Positions 1 to 11,920 of a DNA stretch of 64,000 nt are shown in pieces. Source of the stretch: Zanthoxylum bungeanum (taxonomy: Eukaryota; Streptophyta; Magnoliopsida; Sapindales; Rutaceae); assembly GCA_019454045.1 (NCBI GenBank), contig SKCR01036770.1:124001-188000 (forward strand), written 5' to 3'. Under the pieces are notes generated by a model. It was given only the letters and a program-made list of their open reading frames with translations, made no database searches and had not been told where the DNA came from. Each line of letters begins with the position of its first letter. Position 1 is the stretch's first letter. Both the position numbers and the translations under genes were made by a program.

Positions 1-1987
1 CTTCTTGGGTTGAGTAGCACTTGTGATTCTTAGACTTGAGATTCCATAGTGGGCACATGAGACATCTTCTACACTTAGATGGCAGTCACGTCACCGATCT
101 ATTTAGATCAGACCTCCGCCTGTTCGTTGGGTGTAGATAGATCCTCAGGGTGTCCTATGTGTATCAAGATAGGATCCGTCAGTTCTGTGTACCAGAGCAT
201 AGGTAGTCCATATGATTAGCAATCAGATAAAACCATGGGCCCGTGGTAAGTTTAGAAGCTAGTTCTAAACATTTTTTTTTTGAGATTGCTAATAGAATAG
301 TCGACTGGATAGTCCCGATAGAGATTTGACGTTTACATCTATATTTCTGGGATTTATCCGGATACCCGTGACGGAGGAATTATACATTTGCGATGACCTC
401 GACCTGTATGGTTCAGCGAGATTATCCGTGATCGTCATAATCTACGGGTGGATAGATTATGGACACGAAATTAGATTTTGTGACGGATATACCTGAACCT
501 AGAGAGTCTCAATAATGAAACATACTCGTTGAGCACTAGAGCAACATAAATAAATAATATTGATTATTTATAAAGTCGTTTAATGGTTAAACGCAAGATA
601 CATGCTAAAGACACTAGATAGTCATTTACTTAATTATTGTGTATTTACATTTAATACTTGATTAATTTAAATACACATTAATTAATAGTCAAAATGAGTT
701 ATTTGACTTATTTCCTAAATGAATATATGTTTTTAATATTTAATGTAAATATTATACATATATTTAATATATTTGTATTTGATTAATTAATTAATTATTT
801 AATTGTTAAATGATTAAATTAATTAAAATATAAATATCTTATATTAGGATAATTAAAGTAAATGACATTAGTTGCATTTGTTGACCAAAATAAATATCTA
901 ATAAAGTAGTTTATAAGATATTTATGCAAGTTGACATTATGATAATTGAAATGAAATTGAAATTACAATTTCTTGCATTTGCTTTGAATTTTCGGCCAAG
1001 GCCTAAAAGTCACAAGTATAATTGTTTTTTCAATTTTCATTTAACTTAACCTAATACACTTTATCAAAAACAAAATCCATTGAAGAAAGACAAAGAAAGA
1101 AAGTGAAGGAGAAAAGAAAAAACCTAAAGAAAAGCTTGGATTTTGTAAGTTTCTTAAACTTACTATTAGAAAGGAATTGTTCCTTAGGATCTAGGCTACC
1201 TCTCATGAGTTTCTTAAGTTATTCTTTTCTTTATTTCTTGTGTTTTTGATGATGGAAATTTGTTTGAAAGTGTTGAGCATGTATGGTGAAGAAATGATGT
1301 AACTATTGTAGTTATATGTAATCTTTTAAGGTTTATGAAACCATGTTGCTAATCTAGAGTTATTGACCCACTCTTAAATGACCTAGATTTTATCTTGAGT
1401 TGTTTCATTGTGTTGAGACTTGGATTGGATGGAAGAATGATGATTGAAGTATTGATTTAATGTATTTGGTCTAATTTGTCCAATTTGAGGAAATTGAAAA
1501 ATTAGGGTTTTTAACTAATTCCAAATTTGGGGGTTTTCATATATGTTGAGAATTGGGGTGTGTATTTGATGCATGCAAAGTTTCATGTTGATTGGATTTC
1601 ATTTGGATGAGTTTTGAAGCATGAAATGACCAAATGGTCAACTTGGGCACCAAATGGTGCTCTCGGCTTTGTGAGTAATAATTGGGGATTCTGGTTGCTT
1701 TTGTGTTTTGATGTTTTGAACATCATAAGTTCATCCTAGAAATGATTTAGAATCATTCAAAATTGATTGGATCAATTTCGGATTAAAACAGACAAAAATA
1801 CAAAGCAATGGTAATTTGGTAAATTCACTTAAAATTGTTTTATTGAATTTATTTTCATAATTTGATTATTGGAATATTAAATAAATATGTTTATTTAATT
1901 AATCCGAGAAAAAGTTTTGAAATCTGAAAATTGGATTTTCACCGCTTCCGCTGCGTTACCGGATTCACCCCCTTAATAACCCCTTCA
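1..1987 (+). mobile_element. Copia family C LTR, 3' part (cut by window edge)
   Basis: This segment matches, on the opposite strand, most of the two LTRs of the family C element at 32404-34720 and 39443-41843. It begins inside the LTR (the 'gagtagcacttgtgattctt' stretch) and ends in the conserved LTR terminus near the words 'cgctgcgttaccgg' and 'cccttca'. No primer-binding site or Copia leader follows; the Tat element starts at once. It is therefore a solo LTR or the 3' LTR of a family C element lying to the left. The AT-rich middle (540-960) and the gene-free remainder hold no coding sequence. The join with Tat at 1987/1988 suggests that C landed in or next to the older Tat copy. Confidence 0.85.
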
Positions 1988-2106
1988 CGCTCCTCAGCCG
2001 ATATGGGCTTCGCCCCCAAGCTGATATAATGTGATGTGGAGCCTCGCTCCTCAGCCGATATGGGCCTCGCCCCCAAGCTGATATGATGTGATGTGGACTT
2101 CGCCCT
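1988..2106 (-). repeat. 57-bp tandem repeat in Tat post-pol region
   Basis: Two units of 57 bp begin at 1988 and 2045, the second slightly incomplete. Each carries 'ctcctcagccgatatggg' and 'gcccccaagctgatat', with a few substitutions between units. They lie between the integrase stop and the point where the element is truncated. The region 2107-2346 between this repeat and the integrase stop is non-coding and shows no further feature. Confidence 0.7.
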
Positions 2107-2346
2107 CCGAGACCCATACCCGTAACTTAACTTCATTGGGACCTCAATCTTCAGATTACTGCCCAGATCAAATAATGTGCTTTTACTATCTCTGATTGGC
2201 TTACTGCTCGCTCTTTTCCGTCTTCAACACCTGTTTACACAAAACAGAACAAACACAAAAATATGCAATATAGGTTACGTGTATGCATGTATGCAGGAGT
2301 TTTCTTATTCCGTTGGGTTAGGTCTTCCACTGGCGACCAAGTCTTC

Positions 2347-3846
2347 TCAAGCAAAGTACAACTTCAACCTGTCAACATTGATTGGTTCTGTGAATTCATT
2401 TCCCTCGAGGTCTGACAACTTCACTGCTCCATTTCCTATGACTTTCTGAACGATGTAAGGTCCTTCCCAGTTAGGCCTAAATTTCCCTCTTGAATCTATC
2501 GTCGACGGCCTCGACTGCTTAAGTACCAAATCGCCATTTCTGATCTTTGTGGGACGTACTTTCTTGTTGAAGGCCCGGGCCAGTCTCTTCTGATACAACT
2601 GCATGTGATGTAAGGCTCTTATCCTTTTCTCGTCCAAAAGTGCTAACTGATCAAATCTCTGTGCGGCCCATTCTGACTCAGGTAACTGTGTCTCTGCTAA
2701 TACCCTCATAGACTGTATTTCCATTTCCACCGGCAGTATCGCTTCCATCCCGTACACTAAAGAGTAAGGTGTTGCACCCGTTGCTGTTCTGACTGACGTT
2801 CTGTACCCCCACAAGGCATACGGTAGTTTCTCAGCCCAATCCCTGCAGTTCTCTGTCATCTTAGCCAGAATTGTCTTTACAGTCTTGTTGGCTGCCTCAA
2901 CTGCCCCATTCGCTTGTGGCCTGTAAGGTGATGACTAATGATGGCCTATCCCGTACCTTTGTAGCATTGCCTTTGTCTCTCCTTGAAACTGTACCCCATT
3001 GTCCGTGACCACGTGGTGCGACATACCATACAGACAAATGAGGTTCCGTGCTATGAACTTGGCCATCTGTTTTACTGTAACGTTCCAGAACGACTCAGCT
3101 TCTACCCATTTTGAGAAGTAATACACTGCTACTACTATGAAGCGATGCCCATTAGATGCATTCGGTCGAATTTCCCCGATCATGTCAATCCCCCATGCTG
3201 AGAATGGCCATGGCTCTGACAGCCCGTGCAACTCTGTATGTGGCAGATGACTCAGATTGCCATGTATCTGACAGTCGTGACAGTGCTTTACTATCCTTGC
3301 GCAGTCTATCTCCATAGTCGACCAATAAAACCCCTGTCTCACTATCTTGCGGGACAAGTTCAACCCATTCATGTGCGGACCACATACCCCGGCATGTACC
3401 TCTTCCATCACTTTCTGAGCTTCTTCTTTTCTAAAACATTTCAACCGAATGCCGTTTTCTTGCCTTTTGTACAGTTCCCCTTTTAAGATCACATACTGGG
3501 AAGCCAACTTCTGAATGGCTATTCTGTCTTTTCTGCCTGCCCCTTCCGGGAGTTCACCATATTCCAGATACCTCTGGATGTCATAATACCAAGGTTTACC
3601 ATCGTCGACCTCAACTCCCAGAATTCTTTCTATCTCATAAACAGGTCTGCTCGCTGTTGTCAGTATCAACGGTCTCATCACTAACTTTTCTGGATTTTCC
3701 CAAGTTGCTGCAAGTGTAGCCAATGCATCTGCCATTTGATTCTCTTCTCTCGGTAAGTGCTGAAACTTACACTCGGGGGGATAACCTGTGCCAACTTTCT
3801 GAGGTGAAAAAGGTAAGGTTTCAACCGTTCTTTTTTCAATTCCCAT
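2347..3846 (-). pseudogene. Tat integrase, one in-frame stop
   Basis: One frame runs from 3846 down to the terminal stop at 2347, broken only by a TAG at 2935-2937. It begins with the tail of the second RNase H ('REENQMADALATLAA'). Then comes the integrase zinc-binding region (HAGVCGPH ... CHDCQIHG) and the catalytic core with the first Asp in 'WGIDMIGEI' and the second in 'VVTDNGVQF'. Past the stop, 'GAVEAANK' supplies the catalytic Glu. The C-terminal part has the usual 'GPYIV' and 'VDRLKLY' text of Tat integrases. No chromodomain is visible. In life it would insert the cDNA into the chromosome; with the stop only a truncated protein lacking the catalytic Glu could form. Confidence 0.85.
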
Positions 3847-4400
3847 TCTCCTCGCATCTGCTGGACTACCAACATAGAATCTCCATAGACTTCCACACTC
3901 CCGGCCTTTAAGGCTATCATGCTGTCAAACCAAAAGCACATGCTTCATACTCGGCCATGTTATTAGTCACTCTGAATGTCAACCTCTTGGCTAAAGGCAA
4001 AGTCTCCCATTCGGGGGTCACTATCACGATTCCAATTCCAGCTCCCTTGTAATTCACTGCTCCGTCGAAATACATCTTCCATCTCTGAACTGTTATTGCT
4101 TGGATCTCTTCATCTGGAAATTCAAACTTATACTGATCCCCCTCAACAGGTTGCATTGCCAGAAACTCCGCTACTGCTCGCCCTTTGATCACTTTGGAGG
4201 TGAGATATTCAATGTCAAACTCTGTCAGCAATACCAACCATCTGCCCAACTTTCCCACTAGTGAAGGCACCGAATGAAGATACTTCAGAGGATTCTCCTT
4301 TACCACTACCTGGATCTTGTATGACTGGAAGTAATGCCGCAATTTTCTGGAAGCCCATACCACCGCAAGACAGATCTTCTCAACTTCTTGATACCGAGCC
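3681..4400 (-). pseudogene. Tat RNase H and archaeal-type second RNase H, frameshifted
   Basis: From 4363 to 3917 the translation gives the end of the first RNase H and linker ('FDIEYLTSKVIKGRAVAEFL'), followed by the start of the second RNase H: catalytic Asp in 'MYFDGAVNYKGAGIG' and Glu in 'NNMAEYEAC'. A change of frame near 3930 leads to 'VEVYGDSMLVVQQMRGEWE' with the next catalytic Asp. A further shift near 3800 joins the integrase frame. The catalytic Asp and Glu residues are still present, so decay is mainly by indels. This second RNase H domain is what places the element in Tat rather than in the other plant Gypsy lineages. Confidence 0.8.
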
Positions 4401-5430
4401 TCATACGGGGCATCTTCTTACTCGATAATAGACTGAATGTCTACCCCTGTCTCATCTGCCTGTACCATCATTGCCCCCATGCTTCTGATTCTATAGCCAA
4501 ATACAATATCAAGGTCTGCCCGGCCTTGGAGGTTTCAATACAGGAGGCTTTACCAAGTACTCTCTGATCTTGTCGAAGGCTGTCTGACACCGTTCATCCA
4601 CTCACTGGCTGATCTTTTCTCAACAGTTGAAGATAGGCTCACATACAGATGTCAACTTGGCGATGAACCGACTGATGTACTGAATCTTTCCCAAGAATGC
4701 TCTGACTTCTTTTTTCTGTCTTCGGTGCAGCATTTCTGTGATTGCCTTGATCTTCTCGGAGTCTACCTCTATTCCGCCCATTCCCACTGTGTGACCAAGA
4801 ATTTCCCTGATGTCACCCCAAACACACATTTCTTGGGATTTAGCCGCAGGTTGTATCTGTCAACTCTCTGAAGGAACTTTTTCCAGTGCTTCATATGCCC
4901 AACCTTGTCTCTGATTTCACCATCATGTCATCCACATACACCTCAATCTCTTTGTGCATCAAGTCGTGGAATAATGTAGTGGCCATCCGCTGATAAGTAG
5001 CTCCTGCATTCTTATGCCCAAACGGCTTACCTTGTAACAATAAGTACCCCCACTCAGTAACAAATGCAGTCTTATGTCTATCTTCCTCAGCCATGAGAAC
5101 CTGATTGTAACCTGAAAACCCATCTGCAAATGAATACATAGCAAGATAAAGCCGCACTATCAACTAAACATCTATATGCGGCAGAGGAAATCATCCTTCG
5201 GACAAGCCTGTTGAGATCTCTGTAGTCTACACATATTCTGACCTTCCCCGTCTTTCTTCGGCACCGGTACTATATTAGCCAACCACCATTCAGGATACTT
5301 TACTACTTCCAGAACCCCACATCTATCTATTTCTTAACCTCTTCTCTGACTTTTCTCAGCCCATTCTGGTCACATCCGTCGGAGCTTCTGTTTTACTGCC
5401 TCATATTCGGATAAGTTGGGATTGTGTGTT
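4400..5430 (-). pseudogene. Tat reverse transcriptase, fragmented
   Basis: Pieces of RT lie in three frames. Near 5400-5170 there is the N-terminal finger text ('YPEWWLANIVPVPKKDG'). From 5163 to 4891 comes the palm with 'FADGFSGYNQVLMAEEDRHK' and the catalytic box 'YVDDMMVKS'. From 4829 to 4620 the thumb follows ('FLGHTVGMGGIEVD', 'FLGKIQYISRFIAKL'). At 4620-4400 only degraded RNase H text with several stops remains. The YVDD catalytic aspartates are kept, but at least two frameshifts and several stops make it inactive. Its role was copying the genomic RNA into cDNA. Confidence 0.85.
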
Positions 5431-5445
5431 GGGAAATGTCTCTGT

Positions 5446-5844
5446 CTACCCCAGACATGTCTCCTCATAGGACCAAGCAAACACTTTGGCATATCTGACC
5501 AACACTGCTTCTAGTTTTGTCCTCTCTTCAGAGGTAACTTCACTTGCAATCAGAATTTCCTTGGGGTTCTCAAGTGTGCCCAAGTTAAATGCAGTAGTTT
5601 CTGGCCGAACTGATATCAAATATGCTTGATTCGTGCAGAGTAAATGGAAATGACTCAGGCAAGTAAGCAAAAGAATGTCTTTATTATTGGATAATGCGGA
5701 AGTACATTCAAACAAATCAGGAAGGTAAATGTCTTCATCATCTATAGACACTTCTTCTCTCTTTTTGCAATCAAGGTCTTCCTCAGGCTTTTCATCCTCT
5801 CCCAGAGTCAGGCTCTCCAACTTCATCAGTTCTTCTTCCCCCAA
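5446..5844 (-). pseudogene. Tat protease-RT linker
   Basis: 132 codons on the minus strand include 'FNLGTLENPKEILIASEV' and 'VLVRYAKVFAWSYEE', the segment that precedes RT in Tat polyproteins and introduces its fingers. It begins with an acidic run (EEELMKLESLTLGEDE). The frame stops at 5446 just before the RT domain. The stretch 5845-6022 upstream is the same linker in broken frames. Confidence 0.65.
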
Positions 5845-6022
5845 TTCTCTGCTTCCACAGTTTCTTTAATCAGCGGTTCTCACCCAACAATCCTGGAAGA
5901 TCTAAAATCCAGGTACCACAATCCCATTAACTTCCACAGGTTCAGGTCCCCTTGATATCCTGAAGCTTCACAAAACATTCCATCAGTTTCAGGCCCTTTT
6001 CTTGACCTTTGGCTTTTCTTCA

Positions 6023-6660
6023 TCAGATCTGTACCCCAACCTTTCCGAGTGGTTTGTCCTCTGAAATCTGGTAATTTCGAACCTTACCCGGCTCAAACTT
6101 CATTTTATCCATGATCCTAGCCACCCTAGGATCCACCCATTCCTCAAAAGTAGCTGACACCTGAAACCTTGTGAAAGGTTGTATCTCCAAGGCAGCCACG
6201 ACATTATCTACCTCAGCCCGGATAGTAACAACTTCTCCCTCATACGGGAACTTGATCATCTGATGCAAAGTGGAAGGCACGCCTCCAAGTTTATGAAACC
6301 AAGGCCTTCCCAACAATAAGGCAAAAGTGGCTGGGATGTCTAGCACTGTGAACTCAACCTCATCTTCAATTGGCCCTACCTTGACCATAGCCATAAAAGT
6401 ACCCTCAACCCCCCTTTTACTGTCATCATAAGCTTTGATATTCATGCTGGAGGGTCTAAGTCTGTTGCTTTCATACCCAATCTTGCCAGAAATTTCAACG
6501 GGCACACATTGATGGATGAACCGTCATCCACCATTACACATGAAGTTCTCTTGCCCTCACCTCGGCCCTGATAAATAAAGGCCTGTTATGATTTCTTCCT
6601 TCCGCTGGGAGTTCATCCTCAGAAAAGATATCTGCAAAGCTTCTTTCTGAACTGACCCAA
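6023..6660 (-). pseudogene. Tat aspartic protease
   Basis: The largest open piece is 6505-6023 and contains 'ESNRLRPSSMNIKAYD', 'FTVLDIPATFALLLGRPWFH' and 'IKFPYEGEVVTI', the C-terminal half of a Tat protease with its Leu-Leu-Gly-Arg-Pro motif. Upstream, in other frames around 6545-6505, the active-site region reads 'WMTVHPS' or, after a shift, a D-D-G-S-S-type site. That variant is usual for Tat. Frameshifts separate the active site from the rest, so it cannot be functional. Its task was cutting the Gag-Pol polyprotein. Confidence 0.7.
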
Positions 6661-7260
6661 CAAACATTGCAGGGTTGGCGTCTTCCGATACCACAATCTT
6701 GCTCAAGGCCTCAACCATAGCCTGCCCATGCTCCCGAGATGCACATACAGTTCCCAGATACTCACTTGTGCTATAGTCTTCCTCAATTGCCTCAGCACTA
6801 TATCCCCCTCAGTGTTTCTGCTTTCTGCATAATCAACCACTTCTCTACCATCTGTCAAAACTTCCTTACCCTTCTCCGCCACATCATTGTAAAAATGACC
6901 ACTGCGTGTCATTCCCCTTACTTCTTCCTCGTCACTGCTAGAGAAATCAAGCCAAAAGTTTTTCCCTTGCTCAGTCTCATCTTCACTAGCACTATCCCAG
7001 ATTCCCAGGCAAAAGGCTTGAGGGTGAAAGGATTTTAGGACAAGGTCTTCTGGGAGGCCAGAATTGATCATATAGGCTGGTGGTGGTACGGCACGGTAAT
7101 TGGGTAAGGGGTTTCTGTGTGTGTCAGACTGTTCTGTTTCGGGGTCAGGTATCTTTTTGGAGTCAATGAGGTCTTAGATCTCGTGGCGCAGTCGGGCACA
7201 GTTGTCAGTGTCATGGCCCTTCTGCTGATGGAAATAACAGTAAAGCTTGAGATTGAAATG
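6661..7260 (-). pseudogene. Tat gag-pol junction, C-terminal gag and pre-protease
   Basis: Near 7240-7180 the translation gives 'CYFHQQKGHDTDNCARLRHE', the histidine/cysteine knuckle that ends Tat gag proteins, followed by a stop in the 'HEI*DLIDSKK' stretch. From 7071 to 6703 the open piece has a conserved 'MINSGLPEDLVLKSF' start, a strongly acidic tract (DETEQGKNFWLDFSSSDEEE) and 'IVLRQLRKTIAQVSIWEL', then runs into 'IVVSEDANPAMFVG' in another frame. These motifs are typical of the segment between gag and protease in this lineage. Confidence 0.65.
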
Positions 7261-8294
7261 TGGTGTGGTGGGTTGGGATAAGATTGGCTTCTAAAGGCTT
7301 TAAAAGCCTTGCCTCTTCAGTTTCTCTAGCACTCTTGACAGGGCCTTCCCAAGTTGAAAACTGCCGGTTCCGGATAGCGGCAATCTCAGCAGAAACGGGC
7401 TTTGCTCCCGATGTTCCCCCAATGGGCCTCCTGTTCAGACCATAGAATTTTCTATTCTCGGCCTCTTCTTCCTCAAATGTCCATGACAGTTTCCTCAACT
7501 GCCGAAAATCATTAATCATGGAGGTCATCCTCTCACTTCCCATAGATGGAGGGCTTGGTGCCCTTGATGATCATTTTAATCTGGTCCTTCTCTGAGGGCC
7601 TAGTCTGCATTTTCACAACTGACCCCTCCATCGGTCCACGTACTCCTTAAAACTCTCCTCCGATTTCTGCTTAACATTCTCCAGATCGCGGAGTGACAGA
7701 TCGATCTCTAGGTCAGTGACATACTGCTTCAGGAAAGCATCAGCTAACTCCCTCCAATCTTCCTTTACTTTCTTCTCAAGCTGTGGTACCACACCACGGG
7801 AGCTCCTTCAAGCGACATTCCAAACATTTTCTGCACTTGGCGCTGAGACAGCCAACTGAACTTATGATTGATACAAACTGTCGGAGATGCACCATTGGAT
7901 CCCCATTCCCGTTAAACTTAGCCATATCCAGGCATCTTGAACTGTGCGGCAACTGTTCCTCGAAAGTCAGTGTGTCATAATCCAGCAAATCTTCATTCTT
8001 ACCCCTCATCTTGCGGGTAACCGACTCAACCTGATCCCGAAGTTTCTGTAACTCTGCCTGAGACCCAGATACTCTGCCCGCTGCATACTCTGCCATATCA
8101 TCATCAAAAGCGGGGGTAATCATCCCCCAATCTATTCGGAGATTCCTCTTGCCTCACATCCCCAGAACGAACCCCAGCACGAGACCCAGCTATACCAGCC
8201 ATAACGTAGTCAAAGCTTGCAACTGTTCAGTGACCTTGGCGAGACCGTTCTCTAACTGATCCATACGGGACACCTCATTATCGGATTCACTCAT
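7261..8294 (-). pseudogene. Tat gag, frameshifted
   Basis: The likely start is the ATG at 8294-8292, giving 'MSESDNEVSRMDQLENG', an acidic coiled-coil-like opening. The frame breaks after about 30 codons. The piece 8123-7776 carries 'LDMAKFNGNGDPMVHLRQF', the capsid-like retrotransposon gag signature. After further shifts, 7620-7560 reads 'VKMQTRPSEKDQIKMI', and 7543-7211 continues to the knuckle. Gag would form the particle that houses reverse transcription. At least three frameshifts are visible. Confidence 0.7.
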
Positions 8295-9429
8295 ACTTGT
8301 TCTTTTTAGTGAGTCTTGTCCCTTCTCTAACCCAAACGGTATCTATGTTATCTTTTGAGACATAGACGGTGTTAACATGATATATGTATGCATGAGGTGC
8401 ACGAGATGCATGTAACATAGATATTAAATCAAATTAAAATTTTCAAAACAAACGGCCCGTTACCATTTTAGAATCTTTCGGGCTAATTGTCATAGGATGA
8501 GAACCCATTCCAGTTTAAATGGCCCAACGAGTTCACATCTTATGACAAGGAGCCCAACTAAATCCAAATGGATAATGTTCCGAATACAAGCACAAAGTGC
8601 CCATCAACACTTAGAAGCCTTTGCCCAATCGTCATTAAATACGTTCTTGTCCCAGTTTAAATGGCCCAACAAGCCCATATCCCATGAAAATGGTCCAAAT
8701 GGATCCAAACGACATGTTCCCAAGCACAAGCATGGAAGAAAGATAATGCAAACATAACGTAATAATTTCTACATAATGGCCTATCAATTTCAGAAGCTCT
8801 TGGGCCTAATAGTCATAAGGTACGAACTCGCCCCAGTTTAAATGGCCCAGCAAGTCCGCATTTTTGACAATAGTCCAACTGCATCCAATGAGGATGGTCC
8901 ACAAGCACATACTCAAGGAAATAATTGTACTTTAGCCAAACCCGGTCTATGGGTGGGTTAGAAAGAGTATAGACAAAGGCTCTCACCGGCGAAGGATGAC
9001 CCACAACCAGGTTTCCCCACTCAAGGGTTCGAGCAACCAAGTGAGCGCATCCTTTTTTATACACTAAGGTACGTGCCAATAAGCTATGGTGTGTGACAGA
9101 CTGTCAGATGGATTTCCCGTTGTAGATCCCCAGAGGGAAGGTGGAGCGAGGCTCACTTAAATACCCAAGCCTCTTAGGCTCTTATCGCTTGGTGTCAGGA
9201 AAAACAACGAGTCCTCCAAATTAGTCCATCACAAAAGCTACGAGTAAATGGCTATCTAGGTGCCTTCACAGCTTTTCCTTCTAGAAAGGTAGTGAGTGAA
9301 GGAAGACACCAAACCATTACCTAGCCTTAAAATGCCTTTGATTAACCCTCACTTTATCCACTATAGACACGGTCAATTAAAACATAAATCCAAACATTAC
9401 AAGACAATATTTCGGGGCGAAATCTCTAT
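8295..9429 (-). other. Tat 5' leader with three short direct repeats
   Basis: Non-coding stretch between gag and the primer site. It contains three copies of 'ccagtttaaatggcccaa' or a close variant, starting near 8509, 8650 and 8833. Each is followed by text of the type 'aagcccatatcccatg ... tccaaatggatcc'. Short open frames here look like chance. The remainder (9000-9429) shows no recognisable feature. Confidence 0.55.
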
Positions 9430-9445
9430 CCCCAGGGAGTCGCCA
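9430..9445 (-). other. Probable primer-binding site of the Tat element
   Basis: On the minus strand this reads TGGCGACTCCCTGGGG. The TGGCGACTCC...GGGGA word is what Tat-lineage elements usually show just after the 5' LTR, where the tRNA primer pairs. A second 'GGTGGCGACTCC' lies about 110 bp further upstream (plus 9543-9554), so the true site could be that one. The LTR end next to it is not certain. Confidence 0.5.
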
Positions 9446-9894
9446 GACTATGGGAACACAGGAACTGGGCGACGCATGCTGTTCTAGGCTCGCGGCCTAT
9501 CGGGAGTACGGAGTAGCCACGAGGCGAAACCGGAGAGTAATGGAGTCGCCACCCGGTGTGAACCGGGAAAATGAGAATTAAGGCCGCACTCACCCCTCGC
9601 AAGGGAAGACCTCAAACCGTTGGGTTCGGAATGGTCCCTTACTTATGTCACTTGTAATAAAAGGATTTATGTAATAATTTAATCAGGCTTAAATAACACT
9701 TATTTCCAAGAGAATCATGCTTCTAAATTCACATATACAAAATAAAACTCATACATGCATTTTCACATATATCTCACATCTAAGAGGCATGCTTGAGAAT
9801 ACATCAAAGTAGTAACGAACATACAACTTCATGGCATACCATGTCAGAAAACACAAACATACATACTAAACATACAAGCATACATAGGGCACTT

Positions 9895-10010
9895 TCCAAG
9901 TGGTACATGGAATTGTATCCCAATACAGACCGCACTACTGTCCATTCGGATTCGGCTACGGAATTTACGTATGGGTTTCCATCCGATATACCACAAGAAA
10001 CAATACTCAA
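9895..10010. repeat. Direct repeat, first copy
   Basis: About 110 bp containing 'gtccattcggattcggctac' and 'gggtttccatccgatatacc'. A diverged second copy lies at about 11075-11190 in the same orientation. The two copies bracket the tandem arrays at 10136-11000. Confidence 0.65.
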
Positions 10011-10135
10011 ATGTTATCATCACATAAGTATATGAATTGTGATACATTAAGCACATTTGTATTCATACATGTGGGGATAGCTACTAGGAAAACTATGCAT
10101 GAAATATAATGAAGAGAGAACTCAGTCAGTGGGTG

Positions 10136-10310
10136 CGCATTCGTGTAGCGTTCGTAAACGCGTTCGAACGCGGAAATGAAACAAATGCTCACGTTCGTAT
10201 GGCATTCGTGAACGCGTTCGAATGGAATGAGACCTGATGGATATAGGTAAAATGCATGCCGCGTTCGAGTTGCCGTTCATAAACGCGTTCGAACGGGAAC
10301 AGACCTGATG
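10136..10310. repeat. Three GC-rich near-palindromic units
   Basis: Three units contain 'ttcgtaaacgcgttcgaa' or one-to-three-base variants, spaced about 55 and 70 bp apart. Related 'gttcgaacgcat' words recur at 12466-12520. The core AACGCGTT and TTCGAA are self-complementary. They stand out in otherwise AT-rich DNA and are rich in CG dinucleotides. Confidence 0.65.
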
Positions 10311-10339
10311 CATGAAATGGGACAACAATACTAAACAAC

Positions 10340-11000
10340 AAAATAAAGAGGCGCTGCGAAGTACTCCGCCGCAAAGGTGGCCTTTTGGGGTGGCTCTTGG
10401 TCTCTCAAGAGAGGACCTTTAGACCAACATACTAAGCCCATGCGCGTCACATAACAACACATGAAATGAAGACAACAAAGTGTAGGACTTCGTATGCCCA
10501 ATTGAACGTACATTCAACCCAAACACACTTCGTCGTCCAGCGCGGCGAAGTAGTGTCACAAAGGTAGCCTTTAGGGCTATTCGTCTCTCAGATAGAGGAC
10601 CTTTGACTAACTCACTAAGCCCATGCGCTCGATCGCATCATACATACAAAAATAGAGCCAATCATATCAAAACCAAGTATGCCCGATTGAACACATCTTA
10701 CATCCAATCCGAACACACATCAACCGCGCGGCAAAGCATCGTGGTAAGGGTTTTAAACCCCTCCCCATAAGGGATATTTCATTCCACTTACTAAGCTCAT
10801 GCGCTTGATTGAACCATGCATAAAAAGATAAAGACAATATATCAAACTAAGTATGCCCGATTGGACGTATCTTGCAAATCCAACCGAGCACACATCAACC
10901 GGCGCGGCAAACATCGTGGTAAAGGGCTTTAACCCCTCCCCATAAGGGATCTTTCATTCCACTTACTAAGCCCATGTGCTAGATTGAATCATACATAAAT
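10340..11000. repeat. Tandem array, ~173-184-bp unit, about four copies
   Basis: Units share 'cccctccccataagggat' (or the diverged 'ctctcaagagaggacc' version), 'ttccacttactaagcccatg' and 'agtatgcccgattg'. The phrase 'gcccgattg' recurs at about 10681 and 10854, 173 bp apart, and the related 'gcccaattg' is about 184 bp earlier at 10497. The last two units are closest to each other, as in an array growing by unequal exchange. Confidence 0.7.
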
Positions 11001-11074
11001 AAACAACATACAGATTTCAAGTGACGGAAAATAACAAAAGCAACACAAAACAAAAGAGGGTGCCGTTTACTCAA

Positions 11075-11190
11075 GCGGTACGTGGAGTTGTGTTCCCGAG
11101 TACATATCATATTACCGTCCATATCGGAATCGGCTATGAAATTTATGTTCGGGTTTCCATCCGATATACCACGAGAGTTGACACGTCTCA
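11075..11190. repeat. Direct repeat, second copy
   Basis: Diverged copy of 9895-10010, again with 'gggtttccatccgatatacc'. It closes the repeat-bounded block. Confidence 0.65.
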
Positions 11191-11769
11191 CATTTATACC
11201 ACAGCCACACACATACTACATCTCATATTCATTGCATATTTATCTACTCAAGGGCCACAACATGCATTTCAACATGACAATCATGCAAGTAATATTAATA
11301 GATAATACAAAAAAAAAACGAGTGTGGAAAGATACCCTCAGGTCTAACCTTTTGCCAACTTTCAGGCTTGCGTTTCACGACGTCGGAAGGGACAACTCCT
11401 CAACTTCTCCGGTTCACTGGTTTAGCGTCCTAGCTCACTACTTTGCTGTTTTGCTTGCGGTTCGAACTCCGTTCTGCTCCTGTTCGGCCTCTGTTTTGCT
11501 GCTCACTGCTCAGGCCACCTGTTTTGATGTTTCAATGAACTGTTCCAAGTTTTGTGTGGGTTCTTAGTGCAGTTGTGTGGTGATTATTTTTAGATTATTA
11601 TAATGCAGTTTTATGTTACTATTTTAAGGTTTTTAGGGACTGTTTTTAAAAAGGATTTGGGCTGCTGTTTTAAGGTGATTAAAGGGCTGTTTAGGGCGTT
11701 TTTAGGGGGTGTTTCCAGTGATGTGTAAGGGCTGTAATGGGAGGATGTGTTCTCGGTGAAGGAGGGGAG

Positions 11770-11920
11770 TGTTTTGATTCGGCTAAGGAGGGTTATTGCT
11801 TGTGGTGTCTCGACTTTGAGGGATTTTGGTGTTTCTGGATTCGGCTAAGGGTGAGTTTGGTTTGTTTTGGATTCGGCTATGGAGGATAGTTGCTTGTGGT
11901 GGATTCGGCTATGGGGAGAT
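11770..11920. repeat. Short 'gattcggcta' repeats
   Basis: Four occurrences of 'gattcggcta(a/t)gg' lie at roughly 30-60 bp spacing, two of them followed by a 'ttgcttgtgg' word. They give rise to a chance glycine- and tryptophan-rich open frame. No function is evident. Confidence 0.5.

Noticed and set aside
11082..11567. 161-codon frame in the Tat LTR
   Set aside because: It overlaps the 110-bp direct repeat, has no recognisable domain and sits between non-coding repeats.
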